Shown here: positions 24,834 through 33,627 of the stretch, one piece after another
Numbering within the stretch: the stretch's first letter is position 1
Layout of the letters: each line of letters begins with the position of its first letter
Assembly: GCF_030547075.1 (NCBI RefSeq)
Contig: NZ_JAUOQH010000007.1
Location: 168,362 to 232,361 of the forward strand
Reading direction: 5' to 3'
From: Alteromonas sp. 1_MG-2023
Lineage (GTDB): Bacteria > Pseudomonadota > Gammaproteobacteria > Enterobacterales > Alteromonadaceae
DNA length: 64,000 nt
The notes under the pieces: model-generated
Databases searched by the model: none
What the model was told of the DNA's origin: nothing
The model's input: only the letters and a program-made list of their open reading frames with translations
Made by a program: the position numbers and the translations under genes

Positions 24834-27365
24834 ATGGCAGAATTACAAGCAGTAAGCGTTACCATAACTTCCTCTAGTGGGGTAGAGTCGGAATTTATCC
24901 TGTCACAGAATGGTAAGTTCGATATTGGCCGTTCTGACACTTGCTATGCAAGCATTAATGCTGAGTTATTATCGCGGCGGCATCTAACGTTGCGCTACAC
25001 AGATGGGCAGGTTTTCGTTACCGATAATAACAGCTCTAATGGCAGCGCTATTGGCGATATGACATTGGTTGGGGGGCAAACCTATGCAGTACAACTGCCC
25101 AGTACTATTTTATTGGCCAATGGTAGCATTCACGTTCAGCTTTCATCTGTTGCAGAGCAACTAGATTCAAATTCGCCACCCAATACACTAAAACCGTCTA
25201 CTTCATCGCACTCATCGCCCTCATCGACCTCACTTTTAACCGAGGAGGGCTCGGATTTGGCGTCTAATTCGAATGCTGTAATGCAAGGGCCTATAACCCA
25301 TAACGGCTCTGACAATGACGAACTTCATCAACTGCTTTTAACCCACGGGCAAGTATTAATTGGCCGTTCTTACGACTGCAATTACGTGATTGATTCACTA
25401 CAAGCGTCTCGCAAACATGCGCTGCTTACGCTTTCTGATAATCGCATTACCCTTAAAGATCTCGATACTACCAATGGCACTTTTGTAAATGGTGAAAGAA
25501 TAGCTGGCTCGGTGCACATCACTGCTACTGACGAGATTACTATTGGTACTACAACGTTTGCGATTCAAACCGGAACCGTAGCGCTTAAATATGCCATTGT
25601 GGCAGATAATATTGAGAAGGTTTATGCCAAGGGAATAGTTGGCCTGAACACCATGAGTTTGAAAATACCCAGTCAGCAATTCATTGCCCTAATGGGGCCT
25701 TCTGGATGCGGTAAATCAACCCTTTTAAAAGGCTTAAATGGCGCCAACCCTATTACGTCAGGCGCGATTACTGTTCAAGGCTTAAAGCTTAATAATAGTA
25801 ACTACAATACCCTTAAGAAATACATAGGCTACGTGCCCCAAGACGATATTGTTCATGGTGAATTAAGTGTTGAAAAAACCCTTTTTTACGCGGCCAAATT
25901 ACGTATTTCAGACGACGTAACCAAGCAGGAAATCAAAGATAAAATTAGTACGGTATTGGCAAGTTTAAACTTAGATACCGACGCTATTAGAAAGAGTAAA
26001 GTGAGTGATTTATCCGGCGGACAAAGAAAGCGAGTCTCTATTGCGGTAGAGCTACTTAACGACCCTAAAATACTGTTTCTTGATGAACCCACCTCCCCTT
26101 TAGATCCCGAAACTATTGAGGACTTTTTGTCCTGCATTAGGCGGCTGGTGAGTAAAGGCCAAACGGTTATTATGGTAACGCATAAACCGTCGGATTTAGA
26201 TTATGTTGACCAAGTAATCTTTTTGTCGAAGGGCGGGTATCAGACCTACTATGGCGATAAAAACCAGCTGCTTAACCACTTCGGAAAAGACAATATCATT
26301 GAAGTTTATTCTATGATGAAAAACCCTAATCAAGGCAAGCAATGGTACGAACATTGGGTGCGTCAGAACCCGTCTTCTGAACTTAGCGTTAAGCAGGAAG
26401 TACTTGCGAAGAAATCGAACACCGCGCTTATTGGGCAATATTTCTGGCTATGTGTTCGCTATTTTAATATCAAACTTAATGACCACGCTAATTTACTGCT
26501 ACTGCTTGCTCAGCCACTTATTATTGGGGGTTTGTTGGTATTCATATTTAGTAAGTTACAGGTGAGTGTGATGTTTATGATGGCGGTTTCCGCCGTGTGG
26601 TTTGGGGTAAGCAACGCCGCTAAGGAAATAGTATCAGAACTGCCCATTTATGAACGAGAACGCATGTATAACCTAAACATCTTTAATTATATTGCGTCTA
26701 AACTAACGGTACTGTCGATTATTGCCTGTATTCAAGTTGCCATATTCATTGGGATTACTCATTTAGCTTACAGCGGCGGAAGTAGCGTTAGTGGCGTTGG
26801 CGCCGACAATGGCATTAGTGGAGAGACACAACTATGGAGTATAACTAGCACCGCGCTCTTTATGCTTCTGCTATCGGTTTCTGCCACCTTGTTCGGATTG
26901 TTTCTATCAGCAATTTTCACGACAACCGAAAAAGTCATGACCTTTGTACCTATCGCCCTAATGCCTCAAATTATGCTTGCCGGTATTATTGCGCCATTAG
27001 ATAACAATATAAAAATTCTGCTCAGCTATTTAACATTAGGCCGCTGGGGAACGGAAGGGTTTGCCCACATTCAAGATGAAGCCGCTAGAGAGCTAGGTAA
27101 ATGGACAAATGAAAAGGCCGATATTCCAGCTTCAGTGATGCAGCGTGTGTTAAGGCCACCCGCAGCGGGAAATGAAAATAACGCCGCAGAATTCACCACA
27201 CAAGGCGCGATGCAGCAACTCGATTTGTATGACGACAAGTCAGGGATGGTAAGCTTATTTCCAGAAGATTTTACTGGAGTACTTATAGCCATCACATTGA
27301 TAAACATATTGGCTTTTGGTGGGTTGTTACTTGCACTTCGAAGCAAAGATAAACGCTTTATCTAG
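24834..27365 (+). CDS. FHA-FHA-ABC transporter (half-size exporter of the ABCG/ABC2 type)
   Basis: 843 residues. Two canonical FHA domains (about 20-100 with IGRS, LSRRH, SSNG; and 172-245 with IGRS, ASRKH, TNGTFVNG) are joined by a Ser/Thr-rich linker. An ABC ATPase follows (Walker A GPSGCGKST 288-296, LSGGQ 393-397, Walker B ILFLDEP 413-419, then TSPLD in place of the usual TSGLD), then an ABC2-type permease of about six TM helices (540-840). The same order is known in mycobacterial Rv1747, whose FHA domains are bound by a phosphorylated kinase. Export is likely; the cargo is unknown. It starts 41 nt after the protease gene and is the last gene of the operon. Confidence 0.92.
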   Translation: MAELQAVSVTITSSSGVESEFILSQNGKFDIGRSDTCYASINAELLSRRHLTLRYTDGQVFVTDNNSSNGSAIGDMTLVGGQTYAVQLPSTILLANGSIHVQLSSVAEQLDSNSPPNTLKPSTSSHSSPSSTSLLTEEGSDLASNSNAVMQGPITHNGSDNDELHQLLLTHGQVLIGRSYDCNYVIDSLQASRKHALLTLSDNRITLKDLDTTNGTFVNGERIAGSVHITATDEITIGTTTFAIQTGTVALKYAIVADNIEKVYAKGIVGLNTMSLKIPSQQFIALMGPSGCGKSTLLKGLNGANPITSGAITVQGLKLNNSNYNTLKKYIGYVPQDDIVHGELSVEKTLFYAAKLRISDDVTKQEIKDKISTVLASLNLDTDAIRKSKVSDLSGGQRKRVSIAVELLNDPKILFLDEPTSPLDPETIEDFLSCIRRLVSKGQTVIMVTHKPSDLDYVDQVIFLSKGGYQTYYGDKNQLLNHFGKDNIIEVYSMMKNPNQGKQWYEHWVRQNPSSELSVKQEVLAKKSNTALIGQYFWLCVRYFNIKLNDHANLLLLLAQPLIIGGLLVFIFSKLQVSVMFMMAVSAVWFGVSNAAKEIVSELPIYERERMYNLNIFNYIASKLTVLSIIACIQVAIFIGITHLAYSGGSSVSGVGADNGISGETQLWSITSTALFMLLLSVSATLFGLFLSAIFTTTEKVMTFVPIALMPQIMLAGIIAPLDNNIKILLSYLTLGRWGTEGFAHIQDEAARELGKWTNEKADIPASVMQRVLRPPAAGNENNAAEFTTQGAMQQLDLYDDKSGMVSLFPEDFTGVLIAITLINILAFGGLLLALRSKDKRFI

Positions 27366-27484
27366 CTTTAACTAGTGCAGTGAATTAGTAGCAAAGATTT
27401 AATAGCAAAGAATTAGCGGCGGGACATTATTAGTAGTTAATTTCCCGCAAGAAAATGGCAGCGAGTAATTTACGGTAAGCAATT

Positions 27485-27510
27485 AGCGGCAAGTATTCTT
27501 ACTTGCCGCT
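27485..27510. terminator. Hairpin between convergent ABC transporter and helicase genes
   Basis: A perfect 11-bp stem (27485-27495 with 27500-27510) with a 4-nt loop. It lacks a clear T tract in either direction, so its terminator role is only probable. Confidence 0.45.
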
Positions 27511-27519
27511 GCAACATTA

Positions 27520-28917
27520 TTAGGCTTTGCTGGTAGACGTTCTGCGAGAGCTAGGTTTGCCAGAATTTGAACGACCTGAACCGCCTGGTTTTCCAGAGCC
27601 GCTAGGCTTGCCAGAACCGCCCGGTCTGCCCTGCCCTCGAGGTCCGTTTCGACTACCTGAACGACGAGCTGGTCTATCACCTTGGCTATTGCCGTTGCCG
27701 TTGCCATTTCCACCTTGAGATTGGCGAGGGCGCTTAGGCTTGTTAGCCTTTTTAGGTGGTGACAGCGTGGTATCAGGTACTTTAGCTTGAGGTTCGAAAC
27801 CTTCAATTACTTGGCGTGGAAGTAGCTGTTGGATAAGAGTCTCAATATCCTTTAGCTGATCTATTTCGTCAACGCTGACAAAAGACCACGCTTGACCACT
27901 TGCCCCAGCTCTCCCCGTTCTGCCAATCCGGTGAACATAATCAGCAGGCGTGTTTGGCAAGTCGATATTAATAACAATAGGTAGCTCGTTGATATCGATA
28001 CCGCGGGCAGCGATATCAGTCGCTACTAGCACATCAATGTCACCACTTTTAAACTCAGACAACGCCTTAGTACGCGCACCTTGGCTTTTATTGCCATGGA
28101 TTGCTGCACTGGGAATACGGGCTCTGCTTAGTTTATCGGCAATACGGTTTGCACCATGTTTAGTTCTACTAAACACCAACACCTGCTTCCAGCCATTTTT
28201 CTTAATTAAGCTAATTAAGGCAGCTGTTTTCTTAGATTTGTCGATAGGTACTAAATGCTGCTCAACAGTTTCAACTGTCGTATTGGCAGGTGCCGTTGAC
28301 ACTTTCTCAGGATTGTTAGTAATGGTTTGCGCTAGCGTTGTTATTTCAGACGAAAACGTTGCAGAGAACAATAAAGTTTGTCGCTTAGTTGGCAACAATT
28401 TAAGAATGCGTTTGATGTCATGAATAAAGCCCATGTCTAGCATTCTATCTGCTTCATCTAATACTAAGGTTTCTAATTGATTGAACTTCACCGCATTTTG
28501 TTGGTAAAGGTCAAGCAAACGACCTGGGGTGGCGATAAGTACATCAACACCTGAGCGTAAGGCTTTCATTTGTGGGTTAATCCCCACTCCACCGAATACC
28601 ACTGCGGTTTTAAGCGGCAAAAATTCACTAAACGATTTTACGTTTTCTTCCACCTGCGCCGCAAGTTCTCGGGTTGGGGTTAAGATAAGCGCGCGAACAC
28701 AGTTTGAAGCGGCAGGTCTGCCATCTAACAAACGATGAAGCAAAGGCAATGAAAAGCCCGCCGTTTTACCTGTACCTGTTTGTGCTGCTGCCAGTATGTC
28801 TTTGCCTTCAAGAATAATGGGAATAGCTTGCTGCTGAATTGGCGAAGGCGTTGTGTAGCCTTGTTTTTCAATAGCTTGTAGTAGCGGGGCAGCTAGGCCC
28901 AACTCAGTAAAAGACAT
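27520..28917 (-). CDS. rhlE: DEAD-box RNA helicase, RhlE-like
   Basis: 465 residues. The N-terminus (MSFTELGL, Q-motif [11 protein letters not shown]), [30 protein letters not shown] and HRIGRTGR give a complete DEAD-box core (1-375). The C-terminal 80 residues are Gly/Ser/Arg/Lys rich with repeated GGSGKP-type units, an RNA-binding disordered tail common in RhlE. Such helicases remodel rRNA and mRNA, often in the cold. RBS AGGAG is placed 7 nt before the ATG. The gene is single, converging on the ABC transporter. The symbol is by resemblance; SrmB or other RhlE paralogues are possible. Confidence 0.88.
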   Translation of the reverse strand: MSFTELGLAAPLLQAIEKQGYTTPSPIQQQAIPIILEGKDILAAAQTGTGKTAGFSLPLLHRLLDGRPAASNCVRALILTPTRELAAQVEENVKSFSEFLPLKTAVVFGGVGINPQMKALRSGVDVLIATPGRLLDLYQQNAVKFNQLETLVLDEADRMLDMGFIHDIKRILKLLPTKRQTLLFSATFSSEITTLAQTITNNPEKVSTAPANTTVETVEQHLVPIDKSKKTAALISLIKKNGWKQVLVFSRTKHGANRIADKLSRARIPSAAIHGNKSQGARTKALSEFKSGDIDVLVATDIAARGIDINELPIVINIDLPNTPADYVHRIGRTGRAGASGQAWSFVSVDEIDQLKDIETLIQQLLPRQVIEGFEPQAKVPDTTLSPPKKANKPKRPRQSQGGNGNGNGNSQGDRPARRSGSRNGPRGQGRPGGSGKPSGSGKPGGSGRSNSGKPSSRRTSTSKA

Positions 28918-29313
28918 GGATAACTCCTGGAAATAAAAATTAGGTTACGCAACGTAACCGGTCTGCGCTGAAGGGTTATCAGTCTGAAGCAGGTGTAAAA
29001 CGGTAAAGTTCGTAATGCGAATCGCGAGAGGGACTTACAATAGTAATAGTATAAAAGCAGAAACAATTATCAAATTAAAATAGTACCTACAAAATGCGGG
29101 CGCATACTACCACTGTTTGCCCCCACTCGCTAGGTTAATTTTTAACCTTGAACCACAAGTTTTAAATCGACTTTTATTCAGTTTCGACGGCGAAATTCCC
29201 AAACCAGTATTATACTAAGTCAGGTATACCTTTAATTAGTGTTTTGTGATGAAAGTGAGATAGTTAGGTATGCGCACTATCATTGAAACTAATAAATAAG
29301 TTGGGCTTCCTAT
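28918..29313. other. Divergent leader region of rhlE and the GGDEF/EAL gene
   Basis: 396 bases with no gene. A short perfect hairpin (GGTTACG at 28943-28949, CGTAACC at 28953-28959) lies about 25 nt before the helicase start and would be in its leader mRNA. Nothing else recognised. Confidence 0.4.
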
Positions 29314-31392
29314 TTGAAAAGTCTTCGTTCTGACATTGCGTTAACCACAATTGCTTCTGTGGCCATTATCAGCGTATTGATAATGGCGTTATCAATTCGA
29401 GTTTATGAAGAATTATACCAAGACTTTGTTGCTTTCGAATTTGACGCCCTTGCTGAAAATATGGCTGTAGACTTACTTCCCGTCATTAACAACAGCGCGG
29501 GAAGTTTCAGCCAAACTCAGGTTCTTCTTCGCTTAGACGAATATGAATACGTAGACTTTGCGCGGGTTTACAACGAATATGGAGAGTTGGTAAACCTCTA
29601 CATCGGTAACGCAAATATAAACGGTGATACCTCTCAAACATCAAGCATCACGGATACAGAATATCAAACGCTGGATAGCGGGTTTCAAACTGATGATGGC
29701 AGTATCTTTGTCATTAAAATAATAGGTGAAGCGGATTTTCCTATGGGTAAACTCGTTTTATCTTACGATATTCAAAAGCCTCTTGCTGAAAATCGCTGGG
29801 AGTTTATTTCACTCGTCACCCCAGTGGTTTTACTCCTTCTGTTAAGTACTGTATTTATCACATTACGCCTACAAAAACGCTTACTTATTCCGCTGACGTC
29901 CCTTATTGCCAAAATGAAGAAAGTAGAAAGGGAAGCGAACTACGACGTTAAAGTTTCAGAAGCGGGAAAATTTGAAATTGCCTCTTTAGGGCGAGGCTTT
30001 AACAGTATGATGCGGCATATCAAACAACAAACAGATATTAATCAACGTAAAACCCTCTTGCTAGAACGACAGCAGTCGCAGATGGAGAAACTTGCCAACT
30101 TCGATACCCTGACCGGATTACCTAATCGGCAATTTTTAATGAAAAGTCTGTCAATTGAGTTAGCTCGGGCTAAGCGTGATAAGTCAGAAGTCGCCCTTAT
30201 GTTTCTTGATTTAGATGGGTTTAAGCAAGTGAATGATTCATTCGGCCATGATGCTGGTGATAAGTTACTGTGCGGCATTTCAACTGAGATTTCCTATGCC
30301 ATGCGAGAAGGTGACATTGTTGGGCGATTAGGCGGGGACGAGTTTCTTATCATACTCGTGGGTAATCCTACCCAGTCCCAATTGCAAACCATTGCTCGGC
30401 GCTTAATAACGACCATCACCCAATTACATCATATTGACGGATGGAGAGTAGATCCGAGTGTGAGCATAGGTATTGCACTCGCAACCGATTGTGACTACGC
30501 CGCATCTAGCTTAGTAACTAATGCTGATGTAGCCATGTATGAGGCGAAAAAAGAAGGTAAAGGCCGCTATGTTTGGTTTACTTCATCAATGCAAGAGGCA
30601 ACAAGGCGTAAAAATCAAGTGGCGACGTTCCTGCCGCATGCCATCGAAAACAGTGATTTTCATTTAGTGTACCAAGCTAAAGTTAACGAATTCGGTGAGG
30701 TGGTAGGCTTTGAAACGTTATTACGTTGGTATGACGAAGAACTTGGTAACATTTCGCCCGCAGAATTTATACCAATAGCTGAACAAAGCGACAAAATCTC
30801 TGAAATAACCCTATGGGTAATCAATCAAGCTTGTATCGAGATACCCCGTATAACTGCGCAGTACGGGGAAAAAATCAGAATTTCAATCAATCTTTCCGCC
30901 TACGACTTAATAAACGTTCATGTTACTGACTCTATTTTAAATGGATTGCGCTCGGGGAAGATCCCCAAAGATAACGTTGAATTTGAAATCACTGAATCGG
31001 CGTATATGAATAACTTCTCGATCGCTAATACTTTTTTATCCGATCTTAAAAACGAAGGCTGTAAAATATCACTTGATGACTTTGGTACTGGCTATTCATC
31101 ATTAAGCTACATTACAGAATTCAATATTGATACGCTTAAAATTGACCGTCAATTTGTCAGCCAGATTGGTTTATCGAAACGCTCTGAACTCATTACAATT
31201 ACCATTATTGAAATGGCTAAAAACTTAAATTTAGAGGTGTGTGCTGAAGGCATAGAAACTCATGAACAGTCTGCATTTTTAACTGACAACGGCTGTCATA
31301 TTCTACAAGGCTTCTTGTATAGCAAACCCATTCCCCTTGATGCTCTGTTATCACAACAAGAAGAACAGGCATTACTCAGGCTAGCAAATTAG
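29314..31392 (+). CDS. Membrane GGDEF-EAL c-di-GMP enzyme
   Basis: 692 residues with a TTG start at 29314; no better in-frame ATG lies before the first TM helix. Two TM helices (about 11-28 and 167-184) flank a periplasmic sensor of unrecognised type. A HAMP-like segment, a GGDEF domain with the intact motif at 340-344 (RLGGDEF), and an EAL domain with Glu467 in FETLLRW, DDFGTGYSSLSYI and KIDRQFV follow. Both catalytic motifs look intact (ETL in place of EAL is a common variant), so it may make and degrade c-di-GMP. Its stop codon overlaps the stop of the convergent PstS-like gene, next to two porin/PstS-like pairs. Confidence 0.9.
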   Translation: MKSLRSDIALTTIASVAIISVLIMALSIRVYEELYQDFVAFEFDALAENMAVDLLPVINNSAGSFSQTQVLLRLDEYEYVDFARVYNEYGELVNLYIGNANINGDTSQTSSITDTEYQTLDSGFQTDDGSIFVIKIIGEADFPMGKLVLSYDIQKPLAENRWEFISLVTPVVLLLLLSTVFITLRLQKRLLIPLTSLIAKMKKVEREANYDVKVSEAGKFEIASLGRGFNSMMRHIKQQTDINQRKTLLLERQQSQMEKLANFDTLTGLPNRQFLMKSLSIELARAKRDKSEVALMFLDLDGFKQVNDSFGHDAGDKLLCGISTEISYAMREGDIVGRLGGDEFLIILVGNPTQSQLQTIARRLITTITQLHHIDGWRVDPSVSIGIALATDCDYAASSLVTNADVAMYEAKKEGKGRYVWFTSSMQEATRRKNQVATFLPHAIENSDFHLVYQAKVNEFGEVVGFETLLRWYDEELGNISPAEFIPIAEQSDKISEITLWVINQACIEIPRITAQYGEKIRISINLSAYDLINVHVTDSILNGLRSGKIPKDNVEFEITESAYMNNFSIANTFLSDLKNEGCKISLDDFGTGYSSLSYITEFNIDTLKIDRQFVSQIGLSKRSELITITIIEMAKNLNLEVCAEGIETHEQSAFLTDNGCHILQGFLYSKPIPLDALLSQQEEQALLRLAN

Positions 31393-31805
31393 ATTGATTC
31401 ATAAATGACCGTTAACCCTTTAGGTAGAGATGTACCTTCAGGTAGGTAACCTACACTCGCCTTATGCTCTGCAAGAAACAGGAGCATTTCATCTATCGAG
31501 TCGACGCTCACAGGTGGACTACTGCGCCCGCTAAAGCGCATTTGCGCCCAAAAAGACTGAATGCGTGCTTCTGGTAATCCAATGACTCGTGTATTAAATA
31601 CTTTTCGAATATAAGAACCGGGTACAAACTCTACCGGTGACAAGCCTTTTGTAGACCCTCCCATAAACACACTACGTATTTCACTTTTGCTAAGCACCAG
31701 TGATGAATCAGCTAAATTAGCCACGACCAACACACCTTCACGGGCATGAACGATTTTTGGAGGTGATACCACTAGTGTCAATATAAAAAGGGGTAAAAAA
31801 CGCAT
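31389..31805 (-). CDS. PstS-like small periplasmic protein (copy 1)
   Basis: 138 residues from the ATG at 31805, which overlaps the porin stop codon as TAATG; an upstream ATG at 31817 is inside the porin gene. A signal peptide (to about VHA) leads a short domain resembling phosphate ABC-transporter substrate-binding (PstS-like) proteins, with KSEIRSVFMGG, FNTRVIGLPEARIQSFWAQMRFSGR and GYLPEG. It is only about half the length of true PstS. It has no ABC permease or ATPase nearby and is coupled to a porin, so it may be a sensor or chaperone rather than an importer subunit. Copy 2 at 33208-33627 is clearly paralogous. Confidence 0.75.
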   Translation of the reverse strand: MRFLPLFILTLVVSPPKIVHAREGVLVVANLADSSLVLSKSEIRSVFMGGSTKGLSPVEFVPGSYIRKVFNTRVIGLPEARIQSFWAQMRFSGRSSPPVSVDSIDEMLLFLAEHKASVGYLPEGTSLPKGLTVIYESI

Positions 31806-33007
31806 TAGAATACCCACTCTACACCTACTTGATAAAGGCTTGCCCGCCTATCAAAATCTGCGTTTTCAAGCGCAACATAGAAAAGCGACGTTTTTCCTTC
31901 TTTTCCTTTTAAGAAGGAAACTTCGGTTTTGAACGCTAAATGAGTATTGTAATCCCAACGCAAACCTAGGGTTAACGAGTCTAAATCATCGGTGGGAAAT
32001 AAAGCATTGATGGTATCAACAGATGTAGATAAGACATCGAGAAGCGGGCTAACACCTACAGGAATAGTGTTCTCAATACTGTTTTCGTCTTGCCGTGATC
32101 TTGCTATGGTGGCGTGGAACAACACCGAGTTGTAATAACGCCCCACAGTAAGGTAATAGCTAGTGATACCAGACAGGACATCAAGATCAGAATCTACCGA
32201 CATAGCCTCTGCGTTAACAAACCAATCTAACGATATATACCCTGCGCCAAACACATACACTGATAAGCCATCGTCTAATCTAAACTTAGAGGCTAATTCA
32301 TCGAAGCCAGCGGAAGTAAGGCCTCCAACTAACTGATCAATTTGCACACTATTGTCAACAACCTCGCTTATTCTGGCAATAGAGGAGCGAAATTGAAAGC
32401 CCTTATAGTTAAGTGAAAATACGGCGCCGTAGATATCATTGATATCGACTTCAAACGCTTCTTGACCTGAAAATACCTCACCGTCGAAATCGCCCCAATA
32501 TCCTTCAATACCTATACCCACATTGCCTAAATGTGTTTGGTATCTTACATTCAGGCCTTCATAGCCAGAGTAGAAAATTCGTCGGCTGTAAACTTGCTCA
32601 GGTGCGTTTACCCAAGGATAAGAAAAACCTACATCGATAACATCAGAATAGTTAAGTACAGGTATTCGCAGCCGACCAACGTTAAACTGCCATGATGAAG
32701 ACGGCTGATAGGTAAGATAAAGCCAATCTAATCCAGAATCTCTATCTGATCCGCTATGAAGTATGCCCTGCGCAGATATTGAAAACTGGGTATTGATGGC
32801 GTAGTCGGCTTGCAGTGCAATAAGTGAATCTTCAGAAAAGCTCCACGAATTATCGTAATTTGCATAAGACGCTTCGTTTGTGGATAGCTGCCCCCCCACT
32901 ACCCGAGCAAATCCAGAAAATGCGAGTTCATCCTTAGTACCAGCGATTGCAGAAGTCATAGGCATGGCTAAGATTATAAAAACAACTGTAGTAATGTACT
33001 TCGGCAT
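31805..33007 (-). CDS. Outer-membrane porin-like beta barrel (copy 1)
   Basis: 400 residues. A signal peptide (to about IAG, residue 23), alternating beta-strand pattern and C-terminal aromatic residue (VEWVF) indicate an outer-membrane barrel. LYLTYQPSSSWQFNVGRLRIP and the region ending LTLGLRWDYN are shared closely with the paralogue at 33627-34823. It is translationally coupled to the PstS-like gene by TAATG. Substrate is unknown; phosphate or another anion is a guess based only on the partner. Confidence 0.8.
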   Translation of the reverse strand: MPKYITTVVFIILAMPMTSAIAGTKDELAFSGFARVVGGQLSTNEASYANYDNSWSFSEDSLIALQADYAINTQFSISAQGILHSGSDRDSGLDWLYLTYQPSSSWQFNVGRLRIPVLNYSDVIDVGFSYPWVNAPEQVYSRRIFYSGYEGLNVRYQTHLGNVGIGIEGYWGDFDGEVFSGQEAFEVDINDIYGAVFSLNYKGFQFRSSIARISEVVDNSVQIDQLVGGLTSAGFDELASKFRLDDGLSVYVFGAGYISLDWFVNAEAMSVDSDLDVLSGITSYYLTVGRYYNSVLFHATIARSRQDENSIENTIPVGVSPLLDVLSTSVDTINALFPTDDLDSLTLGLRWDYNTHLAFKTEVSFLKGKEGKTSLFYVALENADFDRRASLYQVGVEWVF

Positions 33008-33188
33008 TTATATTGAAACTCTGGGTTCATTAGGGACAGAATAAGCCATTAACTTTAGGCAAGATTACTTCTACATAACAGATAGCACAGACGCGAAAAC
33101 ATATAAGCAACTAATTATTAAGTTATTTTTCAACCAGCTTTTGCCTCTAACTTTTTCCCAACCTTTCAAGCCATCTTTAACACCCAAA

Positions 33189-33209
33189 GAAGATACTTCG
33201 GGTATCTTC
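33189..33209 (-). terminator. Hairpin at the end of the copy-2 porin/PstS-like operon
   Basis: An 8-bp stem (33189-33196 with 33202-33209) and 5-nt loop overlapping the stop codon of the copy-2 gene, followed on the minus strand by TTTGGGTGTT. It separates the two tandem operons. Confidence 0.5.
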
Positions 33210-33627
33210 AATTTGTGGTAAACAAAATTGTGAGGGGTTCAGGCAGTGCTATGCCTTCAGGTAGATAGCCAATGCTAGCTTCATTTTCAGTTAAATAACG
33301 CACCATTTCTTCAGTGTTACTCACACTGACCGGCGGCTGGTTTCGACCACTGAACTTCATCTGTGCCCAGTAAGACTGAATTCTCGATTCAGGCAACCCT
33401 ATAACCCGTGTATTAAAGATAATTCGAATTTGGGAACCGCTCGCAATCTCTACAGGGGAAAGTTTAGCTTCGGATACCCCCCCCATAAAAATATTGCGAA
33501 TTTCGCTTTTACTTATTGAAGTGGGTTGTTCAGTTAAATGAGCAACGACGATCACGCGTTCACGGCTTTGTGCCGCAGCGCAAAAGGCAAAAGAAATGAT
33601 GAATAAGACCAGAGTAAGTTTCGACAT
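33208..33627 (-). CDS. PstS-like small periplasmic protein (copy 2)
   Basis: 139 residues from the ATG at 33627, overlapping the copy-2 porin stop as TAATG. Signal peptide, then the same blocks as copy 1: KSEIRNIFMGG, IFNTRVIGLPESRIQSYWAQMKFSGR, SIGYLPEG. The strong conservation of the central IFNTRVIGLPE block implies a binding site. It is clearly a tandem duplicate of the gene at 31389, made together with the porin. Confidence 0.75.
   Translation of the reverse strand: MSKLTLVLFIISFAFCAAAQSRERVIVVAHLTEQPTSISKSEIRNIFMGGVSEAKLSPVEIASGSQIRIIFNTRVIGLPESRIQSYWAQMKFSGRNQPPVSVSNTEEMVRYLTENEASIGYLPEGIALPEPLTILFTTN

Noticed and set aside
11414..27365. Type VI secretion cluster, suggested by kinase/PP2C/FHA genes
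   Set aside because: No sheath, spike, baseplate, TssM/TssL or ClpV homologues are present in either operon.
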